Positions 1-6,154 of a stretch of 13,389 nucleotides of DNA are shown in pieces. Source of the stretch: JBOGGN01 sp050744165 (GTDB lineage Bacteria > Actinomycetota > Acidimicrobiia > Acidimicrobiales > Palsa-688); assembly GCA_050744165.1 (NCBI GenBank), contig JBOGGN010000440.1:1-13389 (forward strand). The letters run 5' to 3'. The notes beneath the pieces are model-generated. The model saw only the letters and a program-made list of their open reading frames with translations. It was not told the DNA's origin and made no database searches. The position numbers were made by a program, and so were the translations under genes. Position 1 is the first letter of the stretch, and each line of letters begins with the position of its first letter.

Positions 1-1
1 C

Positions 2-76
2 GGTATCGACACTCTCGACGACGTTTCTCAGCTGACTGCCCTGCTCACACCCGCCGTGCAGTCGCCCCTCGACTGA
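2..76 (+). CDS. C-terminal end of an unidentified protein (partial)
   Basis: An open frame enters at the window edge and reads GIDTLDDVSQLTALLTPAVQ, then SPLD and a TGA at 74-76. Third codon positions are almost all G or C (ATC, GAC, CTC, GTT, CTG, GCC, GTG), as in real genes of this window. Only 24 residues are visible, so no family can be named. The tail looks like an amphipathic helix with no membrane segment. The gene continues to the left of the window. Confidence 0.45.
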   Translation, partial: GIDTLDDVSQLTALLTPAVQSPLD

Positions 77-270
77 GGCCCGCCGGCCCCTCCACCACCA
101 ACGCCCCGCCGTGGCCTTGCCGGGGGCACGGTCGCCCGCTCGTCGATATACAGGTCAAGCACCCGGAGGTTCTGGGCGCCAGGGGGATAGCGGCATGCTT
201 CCGTCCTCGCGAGGATCTTGACGGTCCGATGTCCCCGTACGAAGTCCAAGCCCTCGATGTCCGCCACCAA
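28..270 (-). CDS. Possible small ORF of unknown function
   Basis: A minus-strand frame contains a protein-like stretch (HRTVKILARTEACRYPPGAQ, then NLRVLDLYIDERATVP) in which basic, acidic and hydrophobic residues alternate normally. It then runs into a Gly/Arg/Pro-rich tail typical of non-coding frames in high-GC DNA. Its only starts are TTG at 270 or GTG at 267, with no ribosome binding site, and its 3' end overlaps the convergent partial gene ending at 76. It may be a fragment of an older gene whose real 3' end was lost. I do not recognise the family. Confidence 0.22.
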   Translation of the reverse strand: MVADIEGLDFVRGHRTVKILARTEACRYPPGAQNLRVLDLYIDERATVPPARPRRGVGGGGAGGPQSRGDCTAGVSRAVS

Positions 271-599
271 GGCCTCAAGTCCTCAGTCCCGTTGGGACCA
301 GGAGTGACGCCAGGGCGTGATCTCGGGCGCATCCCTCGATCGTCACGCCACCTACATCCTGGCCACCTTCACAGCCGGCGCATCCCCGTAACCCATCCGG
401 GCGTTACCGACCGATGGTGACGCCCGGCCCCCGCCGGTTCTCGGACGCGTCGATCCTCGGTCTGTGGCGTCATTATCGTGCGCTCTCGGAGAGCGTTCCG
501 GACCGTATGCAGTGGCAGGACAACCGGAAGCAACCGCCCTTGTAGCAGCGGTTTGGGACCCGTCGGCAGGATCCAGCCCCGCTATTACGGGCGCAATCC
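271..599. other. Stretch without a supportable gene
   Basis: Frames open here on both strands, but the products are Arg/Pro/Ser-rich and unlike proteins. No ribosome binding site, RNA gene or long repeat is visible. The 15-mer CGGTCTGTGGCGTCA at 458-472 recurs exactly at 8058-8072, after vapC. It could be a scrap of a shared mobile-element end, but nothing else supports that. The stretch is best read as decayed intergenic or element debris. Confidence 0.4.
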
Positions 600-998
600 T
601 CTGGGGGAGGATCGAGGGGGACCGGGGAAGCCGAGATTTGCAGGAAGGCCACGAGCAGAAGCTGTCGCCGCCTACCCTGAAACTCGTGCGCTGGATCAAT
701 CCTGCCGGGCCGCGGGGCGCTCGACGTCGGTTACGGGCGAACCTGGGACCCGAAGACGCATTTCGAGTCGGAACCCGAGGGCAAGGAGGCTAAGAAGAAG
801 CGGGAACTGGAGCCTTATCACTACCAGGCTACGAACGTCCAACACATGACGACGACGAAGCCCGGAGAGCAACGGATCGAGATGCGCCGCTTCGACGCCC
901 AAACCAGCCTCGACGATCTCATGGCCAATATGAGCTCGCTCACCGATTTGGTCGTGGCAAGCCGACGCCCGGGCCTGGTACCCCTGAATCCCCTCTGA
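600..998 (+). pseudogene. Broken gene of unknown function (C-terminal part)
   Basis: From about 720 to the TGA at 996-998 the frame codes for a convincing protein C-terminus: LDVGYGRTWDPKTHFESEPE, a Lys/Glu-rich patch (KEAKKKRELEPYHY), then SLDDLMANMSSLTDLVVASR. Third positions are strongly G/C. The same frame is closed by a TGA at 678-680 and has no ATG or GTG start after it. Directly upstream a different frame gives equally protein-like sequence (KLSPPTLKLVRWINPAGP), which suggests one gene split by a frameshift near 705-720. The upstream boundary at 600 is approximate. I do not recognise the family. It may be a truncated mobile-element or phage gene, but there is no motif to show it. Confidence 0.4.
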
Positions 999-1005
999 TA
1001 TCGGA

Positions 1006-1233
1006 TCAGCCCACTCCGCATGCACCAGCAGTCGGTCCAGTTCCTCGGGATCGCCCTCCCTCGGCCGCCGCGAGGAGTCGCAATACGATGGCCCGGTCGG
1101 TGTAGTTGAGGTGGTCCACCAACCCGACGGTGAGCGACTGGGCCAGCCGGCAGACGCCAGATGTCGTGCCGGCCGCCACCCGACCCTCGGCGACAACCTT
1201 GAGGTAGGTCCCGGAAACGTCGGCGCCACCCAT
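1006..1233 (-). pseudogene. Fragment resembling the C-terminal part of a MOSC domain protein
   Basis: The minus-strand frame from ATG 1233 gives GGADVSGTYLKVVAEGRVAA, followed by AG and, some 15 residues on, LTVGLVDHLNYTDRAIVLRL. This resembles the end of YiiM-type MOSC domains, where a 'sGxYLrVleeGeVxAGD' turn is followed by a 'TV' strand and a leucine-rich helix. MOSC domains are sulfur-carrier modules related to molybdenum cofactor sulfuration. The N-terminal half and the conserved MOSC cysteine region are absent: an in-frame TAA lies about ten codons upstream, at 1267-1269. After the leucine-rich helix the frame goes off, while a neighbouring frame continues as EGDPEELDRLLVHAEWADPI, suggesting a further frameshift near 1065. 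It is probably a non-functional remnant. The assignment rests on a short motif only. Confidence 0.35.
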
Positions 1234-1268
1234 GCGGGTGGGATCACGCCAAACAACGGTTACAAGTT

Positions 1269-1286
1269 AGACTGACCAGTCAGTCT
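1269..1286. promoter_or_regulatory. Palindromic TetR-type operator
   Basis: AGACTGACCAGTCAGTCT is an 18-bp palindrome broken only at the two central bases. The GACTGAC/GTCAGTC arrangement is the classic form of operators bound by TetR/AcrR-family repressors in actinobacteria. It lies 18 bp before the ribosome binding site of the small ORF at 1321, where a bound repressor would cover the promoter of the small ORFs and the ClC gene. The TetR gene at 3665, just after the ClC gene, is the natural candidate binder. Palindrome seen; binding inferred. Confidence 0.65.
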
Positions 1287-1304
1287 TTGGTGTGCGCCCA
1301 ATCC

Positions 1305-1311
1305 GAGGAGG
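1305..1311 (+). promoter_or_regulatory. Ribosome binding site of the small ORF at 1321
   Basis: GAGGAGG lies 9 bases before ATG 1321. It is the strongest Shine-Dalgarno sequence in this part of the window and is the main argument that the first small ORF is translated. Confidence 0.55.
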
Positions 1312-1320
1312 TTCGATCTG

Positions 1321-1419
1321 ATGGTGGATACTGCATGGGGGCGGTATTGCTTCGCCTGCCGGGCGCTGCACCAGGATGTCGTCCCCGGAGTATCAGGTGC
1401 GCAAGGTATGTTCCGGTGA
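1321..1419 (+). CDS. Small CxxC-containing ORF, unknown function
   Basis: ATG 1321 follows the GAGGAGG site and opens a 32-residue frame beginning MVDTAWGRYCFACRALHQDV, ending at TGA 1417-1419. The C-F-A-C pair is of zinc-ribbon or redox type. The stop lies two bases before the ATG of the next small ORF, so the two could be translationally coupled. Just before the stop, another frame gives EYQVRKVCSGDHEIVVLRRE, which also looks like protein, so this may really be the start of one longer cysteine-bearing protein broken by a frameshift near 1380. Its place between the operator and the ClC gene suggests a leader or accessory protein of that operon. No family recognised. Confidence 0.4.
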   Translation: MVDTAWGRYCFACRALHQDVVPGVSGAQGMFR

Positions 1420-1421
1420 CC

Positions 1422-1610
1422 ATGAAATCGTGGTGCTTCGACGAGAAGGTGGTCGTAGCCCCGGTGCCGACCGCCGGGCTTCGATGTCCGTTCTGCAACG
1501 GTTTGCGGGTGTGGGCCGTCGACGTGTGCGAGTTCGCCGAGCACCACGCGGCACCGGCGGCCGACCCGGCCGTGGTTCACATGCGGCCTCCTGTGTTGTC
1601 GCCCGGGTGA
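1422..1610 (+). CDS. Small cysteine-rich ORF (CPFC motif), unknown function
   Basis: ATG 1422 opens a 62-residue frame (MKSWCFDEKVVVAPVPTAGL, then RCPFCNGLRVWAVDVCEF) ending at TGA 1608-1610. G and C dominate the third positions, a good coding sign. C-x2-C followed by a third cysteine 12 residues on, with two histidines (EHHAAP) close behind, suggests a metal-binding or thiol site. There is no clear Shine-Dalgarno of its own; coupling to the preceding ORF, which stops two bases earlier, would explain this. The ClC start lies 17 bases downstream, so all three probably share one transcript. Function unknown. Confidence 0.4.
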   Translation: MKSWCFDEKVVVAPVPTAGLRCPFCNGLRVWAVDVCEFAEHHAAPAADPAVVHMRPPVLSPG

Positions 1611-1627
1611 CACCCCGAGGCGATCGG

Positions 1628-3361
1628 ATGTGGTGGAGGCGCGCTGGCCGTCGGAGGCCTGGGGCTCGGCGCCCCGTGCGGGGCCGGCTAGGAACTCGCC
1701 CTGGTAACTTCGTGGCGCTGGGACGGCGAACCCGCCACATGGTGGTCTTGGCGGCGGTGACAGGTGCTGCCACCGGCCTGGGTGTCGCCGGGTTCGAATC
1801 CGTGACCGCCACCGCCATCTTTGACCGCGTGGCCCGGACGAGCATCGCAGTGCGGGTGTCCGCTCCGCTGGTCGGTCTGCTGTTGGCGGCATTGGCGTTG
1901 CGGTATCTGGCGGCCGGTTCCACGCCGTCAACGGCGGATGAGTACATCAAGAACTTCCACGACTCCGGCGCCCGCCTCGATCTGCGTCCGGTGCCCGGCC
2001 GGCTGGTGGCCAGCGTCGCCACCTTGGGTCTGGGAGGCGCCATGGGCTACGAAGGCCCGTCGATCTACTTGGGGGCCGCTGTCGGATCGTTTCTGCAGCA
2101 CCATTTCAGCCGCCACTTCTCCCGGGACGACGCCAAGGTGCTACTGGTAGCGGGCGCCGCCGCCGGTGTGGCCGCCATCTTCAAAGCCCCCGTCACTGGT
2201 TTGGTGTTCGCCCTCGAGGTTCCCTACCAGGAGGACTTCGCGCGGCGCATGCTCCTGCCCGCTGGCATCGCCGCCGCGGTCAGCTACGTCGTGTTCGCAG
2301 CGCTCGAGGGCACCGCGCCGCTGTTCGCGGTCGCAGGAAGCCCGCATTTCGATCTGCGCGACCTCGGGGGCGCCGCGGTGCTCGGTGTCGCCTGCGGCAT
2401 CGGCGCCCGCTTGTTCACCAAGATCCTGGTGCGGGCAAAGGCCCTCGCTGCGACCATTCATCCCTTGTTGCGTGCCACCGTAGCTGGGTTCGGTCTGGCC
2501 GTCCTGGCCGTGACGGCCAAGTTGGCGTTGGGTAACCCACTCACCCTCGGCGCCGGATACGACAACCTGACTTGGGCGTTCGACCCGAGACGCGCCGTCG
2601 TGCTCGTCGTGCTGCTCCTGGTTCTTCGCGCCGCCGCCACCATCGCCACCGTTGTCGGAGGTGGTGCCGGCGGCCTTTTCGTCCCCCTGGTTCTCGAAGG
2701 CGCCCTACTGGGGCGAGTCATGGGCGGAATCCTTCACACAGCGGTGTCTCGCACCAACTTTTTCCCTCTTGTCGGCGTCGCCGCCTTCTTGGGCGCTGGC
2801 TACCAGGTCCCCCTGGCCGGCATCGTTTTCGCCGCCGAGGCCAGCGGGCGCCCGGGCTTTATCGTCCCCGGCCTCATCGCCACCATGGTGGCGCAACTAT
2901 TGGTGGGCCGCAGCTCCGCCTCCCCCTACCAGGTTGCCGCGAGGGCCGGTCACCTCGAACGGCGCCACGCCCTTCCGCTCACCACAGTGATAAGGACCGA
3001 CGTGGCCACCATGCCGCCTGACACCACCCTCGACGAGTTCTACCGCTTACACCTCCTCGGCGGCCGCGAGAAGGCCGTCCCCGTCCTCGACGGCAACCGC
3101 TACCTCGGACTCATGCGTATCGAAGAACTCCACACCGTCGCCCAAGACCGCTGGGCGACAGAAGCCGTCGCCGACCACATGCGCACCGACTTTCCCACTA
3201 TCGCAATCGGGGCCTCATTGCGCGACGCTCTCGCTGTTATGGGAGACGCCGACATCGACCTGATCCCGGTCGTCGACGACGACTCGTTCGTCGGGGTCGT
3301 CACCACCGCGGAAATACTCAAGCTCGACGACATCTTGGACTATGGCAAACCTGAGACGTAA
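1628..3361 (+). CDS. ClC-family chloride channel/transporter with C-terminal CBS pair
   Basis: A 577-residue membrane protein of the ClC family, which moves chloride (in some subfamilies nitrate or fluoride) across the cytoplasmic membrane. Visible hallmarks: GYEGP with gating glutamate E142; GLFVP at 349-353; YQVPLAGIVFAAE in the late helices; and Y434, matching the central pore tyrosine of E. coli ClcA. The usual GSGIP motif is replaced by GSTPSTADE. At the position of ClcA's intracellular proton glutamate (E203) there is valine V198, next to E197, which hints at channel rather than antiporter behaviour. About residues 455-577 form two CBS domains that typically bind nucleotides. The start at ATG 1628 is chosen because GAGG lies 7 bases before it; the same frame extends to 1376, but that extension is Arg-rich and unlike protein. 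GTG 1712 is an alternative start. It follows two small ORFs and a TetR-type operator. Confidence 0.88.
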   Translation: MWWRRAGRRRPGARRPVRGRLGTRPGNFVALGRRTRHMVVLAAVTGAATGLGVAGFESVTATAIFDRVARTSIAVRVSAPLVGLLLAALALRYLAAGSTPSTADEYIKNFHDSGARLDLRPVPGRLVASVATLGLGGAMGYEGPSIYLGAAVGSFLQHHFSRHFSRDDAKVLLVAGAAAGVAAIFKAPVTGLVFALEVPYQEDFARRMLLPAGIAAAVSYVVFAALEGTAPLFAVAGSPHFDLRDLGGAAVLGVACGIGARLFTKILVRAKALAATIHPLLRATVAGFGLAVLAVTAKLALGNPLTLGAGYDNLTWAFDPRRAVVLVVLLLVLRAAATIATVVGGGAGGLFVPLVLEGALLGRVMGGILHTAVSRTNFFPLVGVAAFLGAGYQVPLAGIVFAAEASGRPGFIVPGLIATMVAQLLVGRSSASPYQVAARAGHLERRHALPLTTVIRTDVATMPPDTTLDEFYRLHLLGGREKAVPVLDGNRYLGLMRIEELHTVAQDRWATEAVADHMRTDFPTIAIGASLRDALAVMGDADIDLIPVVDDDSFVGVVTTAEILKLDDILDYGKPET

Positions 3362-3368
3362 CCGGGCA

Positions 3369-3396
3369 GCCAGCGAAATGCGCAGCCATCGCTGGC
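3369..3396 (+). terminator. Possible terminator hairpin after the ClC gene
   Basis: GCCAGCGA (3369-3376) and TCGCTGGC (3389-3396) form an 8-bp GC-rich stem with a 12-base loop, starting 7 bases after the ClC stop. No T-tract follows, so it would be an I-shaped terminator as often proposed for actinobacteria, or simply a 3' stabilising hairpin. Confidence 0.4.
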
Positions 3397-3664
3397 CGCG
3401 GCTCAGACCCCCCGGCTTATCCTCCGTATGTGACAACCGCCCAATAACTCACTCGCCGGGACTATGCACGGCCGAGTAGCACGGCCGTGGGTGATGAGAA
3501 GAAGGCCCGGTGCGTGGAGTCCGACGGGCACGGAGGAGAGCAACGTCTCAAGCCAAGGCCTCGGGCCCTCGGCGGCCGCGGCCCCGGGACGGAGGCCGGA
3601 TCGTCAAGTAAGCCAACCCGTTCCAGAAAGACGGCTCGCTTCGTTTTGGAGCGGTCATTAGGAT
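3397..3664. other. Intergenic region before the TetR gene, with an inverted repeat
   Basis: About 270 bases with no supportable gene. CACGGCCG at 3467-3474 and CGGCCGTG at 3482-3489 form a perfect 8-bp inverted repeat around a 7-base spacer, about 175 bases before the TetR start. It could be a regulatory site or a hairpin. It does not match the 1269-1286 operator. The start region of the TetR gene has GGAG at 3648-3651, 13 bases from ATG, and AGG close to the ATG; neither is an ideal ribosome site. Confidence 0.35.
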
Positions 3665-4291
3665 ATGCCCAAGATCGGAGGCGAGGCCCGTGAATCGCGT
3701 CGCCAGCAGTTGATCGATGCGGCCTGGCGTTGCGTCGACCGGGTCGGGTACCACAACTTGACCATCGATGACGTGTGCGCCGAATCCAACCTCAGCAAAG
3801 GAGCCTTCTACACCTACTTCAAGCAGAAACAGGATCTTTTCGTCGCCCTCCTCGACGAGGACGCCGCCGCCCTCGAAGCTATCATCAACGACCTCGGAGC
3901 CACTGATCTATCGGCGATCGAACGGATCCGCCGTTTCCTGCGCGCCGTTCTAGAACGCGGGCAAGACAACGCCGTAGTGCAGATGCGAGCCGACCTGTGG
4001 GCCGAGGTACGAGACGACCCCGACGTGCAGAAGCGCTTTTCGGAGACCGTCAGCGAGCGGCGAAGGGTCCTAGCGGGATGGATCGACGACGCCGTGCGCT
4101 CCGGTGAGATGGTCGACATACCGCCGAACGCGTTCGCGTCAATACTGCTAGCCCTCGCCGACGGATTAATGCTTCACAGCTCCATTGACCCCCGCGGTTT
4201 CCGGTGGGCGAACATACGCACCGGCGTGCGGGTATTGCTCGACGGCATTACCTCTGGCGGCACCGAATTCGCCGGCCCAGAAGTCGTCTGA
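3665..4291 (+). CDS. TetR/AcrR-family transcriptional regulator
   Basis: A 208-residue protein with the standard TetR layout. Residues 10-60 form the helix-turn-helix DNA-binding domain: RRQQLIDAAWRCVDRVGYHN, then the typical 'T-x-D-D-V-C-x-x-x-x-x-x-S-K-G-A-F-Y-T-Y-F-K-x-K' recognition segment. The rest is an all-helical ligand-binding and dimerisation domain, including RRFLRAVLERGQ and ASILLALADGLMLH, without recognisable ligand residues. Such proteins act as dimeric repressors released by small molecules. The gene lies 303 bases after the ClC gene on the same strand. The palindrome at 1269-1286 is the only classic TetR operator I find, so control of the small ORF-ClC operon is a reasonable inference. 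The full length matches the family. Confidence 0.92.
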   Translation: MPKIGGEARESRRQQLIDAAWRCVDRVGYHNLTIDDVCAESNLSKGAFYTYFKQKQDLFVALLDEDAAALEAIINDLGATDLSAIERIRRFLRAVLERGQDNAVVQMRADLWAEVRDDPDVQKRFSETVSERRRVLAGWIDDAVRSGEMVDIPPNAFASILLALADGLMLHSSIDPRGFRWANIRTGVRVLLDGITSGGTEFAGPEVV

Positions 4292-4491
4292 ACCAGTGGT
4301 CGGCCACCCTATATGGCTAATGACGAGGCCGTAAACTTCCAATCGCTCGATCCCTCCCGGGGACCGTGGCTGCGGTTCGAACGACTCGTGGGTGCCTTCG
4401 GTCGACCCCGGACCGGTGAACGGCGGCCCAGGCACCGTCCGCCTCGAGCTTCGGTCGTCCCAACAGGTGCCGTCGGACTTCTTCGCGTTCC
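4292..4491. other. Intergenic stretch between the TetR gene and the IS3 remnant
   Basis: No frame here looks like protein on either strand. The TetR gene ends at 4291, and IS3-type sequence begins abruptly near 4492, without the upstream DDE catalytic region. I see no terminal inverted repeat that would mark an insertion-sequence end. Confidence 0.3.
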
Positions 4492-4617
4492 TGGACCGGC
4501 CTCGGCGACGTGGAGCAGGCCACCGCCGAATGGGTGCACTGGTACAACACCGCCCGGCTTCACACCTCGATCGGCCTGATCCCACCAATCCAATACGAAG
4601 CCCGCAAAAGCCCACCC
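4492..4617 (+). pseudogene. Remnant of an IS3-family transposase (OrfB C-terminus)
   Basis: The frame reads WTGLGDVEQATAEWVHWYNT, then ARLHTSIGLIPPIQYE. This is the C-terminal signature of IS3-family transposases, which have a 'W..lddVE.AT.eWV.WYN..RLH..lG.iPP.eyE' block after the DDE integrase core. The three acidic catalytic residues are not present in or before this fragment, and upstream in-frame sequence is unrelated, so it is an inactive scrap of about 42 codons. After PPIQYE the frame stays open to 4857, but its product turns Arg/Pro-rich. It lies just left of the two-recombinase element and shows that this site has collected more than one mobile element. Confidence 0.75.
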
Positions 4618-4846
4618 GAGGTCGGCCCCACCCGAGCGCTCGGGATTACCGTCCGGACGCGGCCCCCGAAGCTGGAGCGAACTCGCGCGCCACGATCGAG
4701 CGGCCGCGCCGGTTCCCGGGCGCTCCGAATCGGTCTTGCCGGCGCCGTTATCGCTCGGAGTACCAGCTGGAGAGGCGTTAGATCGCGCTCGCGATTGTTC
4801 GCACTGCTTCGTGATCGTCCTCGTATATGCGCCCTCGACCCGGCGT
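4618..4846. other. Spacer between the IS3 remnant and the recombinase element
   Basis: Open frames exist on both strands, but their products are Arg-rich with no recognisable motif. I see no RNA gene. A third recombinase or a small helper gene might have been expected after the two recombinases, as in recombinase-in-trio or Tn554-like elements, but none is found here. Confidence 0.3.
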
Positions 4847-4860
4847 TATACGTGTGATCC
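4847..4860 (-). repeat. Left inverted repeat of the recombinase element
   Basis: Read on the minus strand this is GGATCACACGTATA. It matches 13 of 14 bases of the copy at 7244-7257, with the first 11 bases identical. It lies 3 bases after the TGA of the second recombinase. The ACACGTRT core is nearly palindromic, as in recombinase core sites. Confidence 0.6.
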
Positions 4861-4863
4861 TTG

Positions 4864-6154
4864 TCAAGTGAGACTCTCGTTGGCTCGGGTGGCGAGGTTG
4901 TCGTAGAGGGCTGCGCGGTCGGTTTGGCCGTGCTCGCGGGCGTGGTCTCGTTGGCGGAGCAGGACGGGTACGAACTCGGGGCCGGTCCGGAAGTAGGCGC
5001 AGGTTTCGCAGGCGGATTCCATTCGGCATTCGAGTTCCACGGGTCTGGTGCACAGCCCGTTGCCGAGCATTCGGGCGTGGGATTCTTGTCGGAGTCGGGT
5101 CATGGCCGCGGTTTCGATCTCGGCGGGGAGGGCTCCGGGGACTCCCGCGGTTTTGTAGAGGGCGTCGATTTGGGCGGTCACGGCGGCGTATTCGTCGGCC
5201 ACGACACGGTCGGCGATGCGGGCGTAGGTGAGGGTCATTTCCATGGATCGGTGTCCGAGGAGAGCGGCGATGGCCTCGAGGCGCATTCCTCGGTTTATGG
5301 CTTGGGTGGCCAGGGTGTGACGGAGCTGGTGGGGGTGGACGGCGCCCGATCCCGGCTTTTTGGGCGGTGGTGGCGACGATGCGGTGCACGGTGCGCCGGT
5401 CGATGGGGGCGTGGCCGTCGGCGATTAGGCGGCGTTGGGATCGGATGTGGTGGAGGTTGTTAGCGGTCCATTCGGCCAGCAAGGCGACGAGGTCGGGGTG
5501 CAGGGGGATGAACCGGTCGTTGCGGAGTTTGCCGACGGGGACGCGTAGCCAGTAGGCGTCGCCGATGCGGGTGACGGCGTCGGCGTCGAGGTCGCACAGT
5601 TCGCTGGCCCGAAGTCCGGTGCGGGCCAGCATCTCGATCACGAGGCGGTAGCGGGGCAAGGGGTGGGCGCGGGCGGCGGCCATGAGCTTGGCGGCGTCTT
5701 GGTCGGTGAGGAACTTGGGGAGCGGTTCGGGTCGCGGTGGGATGTCGCCGTGCAGGATCGGGTTGCGGCCGGGGGCGTCGGGCCAGCCCCATTCGATGAG
5801 CCGTTCCAGGAAGATCCGGATCATCCGCAGCCGCTGGCGTTGGGTGTTCTTGGCCAGCGTGGCTCCGCTGACGCCGGGCTGGGCGGCCAACCACACCTTG
5901 TAGTCCTCGATGTTGGTTCGGGTGATGGCGGCCACGGTGGTGACATCGGTGTTGGCGGTGAGCCAGCGGGCGAGTTGGCGCAGGGCGTTGTCGGCCGCGT
6001 CGACACTTCGGGGTGCCAGGAAGGTGGTCAGTTGGACCAGGTAGCGGCGCATCGTGGCTGTTAGCGGCGGTGCCGAGCGGGACAGCTGGGCCCATTCGCG
6101 GTGCGACTCGGGACGCGGAGTCCACATATCAACCTGCGCTTGGACGGCCGTCAT
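4864..6154 (-). pseudogene. Second tyrosine recombinase with zinc-ribbon-like tail, frameshifted
   Basis: A tyrosine-family site-specific recombinase that would have 429 residues once one extra base is removed. Visible in order: a SAM-like core-binding domain (MRRYLVQLTTFL to LIEWGWPDAPGRNP); catalytic R in ARTGLRASEL; K in VPVGKLRNDR; then, in the other frame, HQLRHT, LLGHRSMEMT and the nucleophile Y in TYARI. All catalytic residues survive. The break lies near 5340-5350, between QKAGIG and VHPHQLRHT. After the catalytic domain is a tail with C-x7-C-x5-C-x2-C (ending CETCAYFRTGPEFVPVL), seen in Tn554 TnpB-like recombinases and likely to bind zinc. The start ATG at 6154 overlaps the TGA of the first recombinase (ATGA), so translation is coupled. 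The break could be sequencing error, true inactivation, or recoding, though no classic slippery site is seen. Confidence 0.85.

Noticed and set aside
352..699. 115-residue minus-strand frame
   Set aside because: The composition is Arg/Ser/Pro-rich, it has no ribosome site, and it overlaps the better-supported plus-strand remnant.
1376..1627. Longer N-terminus for the ClC protein from ATG 1376
   Set aside because: The extra residues are strongly Arg-rich, overlap the cysteine-motif ORF whose codon usage is better, and ATG 1628 has a GAGG site at ideal spacing.
1791..1801. GGTTCGAATCC resembling a tRNA T-arm
   Set aside because: It lies inside the ClC coding frame, and no acceptor stem or anticodon arm surrounds it.
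4618..4846. Third recombinase or TnpC-like helper completing a trio element
   Set aside because: No frame here shows recombinase motifs or a coiled-coil helper, and the inverted repeat closes the element at 4847.
4778..5340. 487-residue uninterrupted minus-strand frame as the true second recombinase
   Set aside because: After QKAGIG its product becomes Pro/Arg/His-rich and loses the HxxR, GH and Tyr motifs, which all appear in the neighbouring frame down to 4864.
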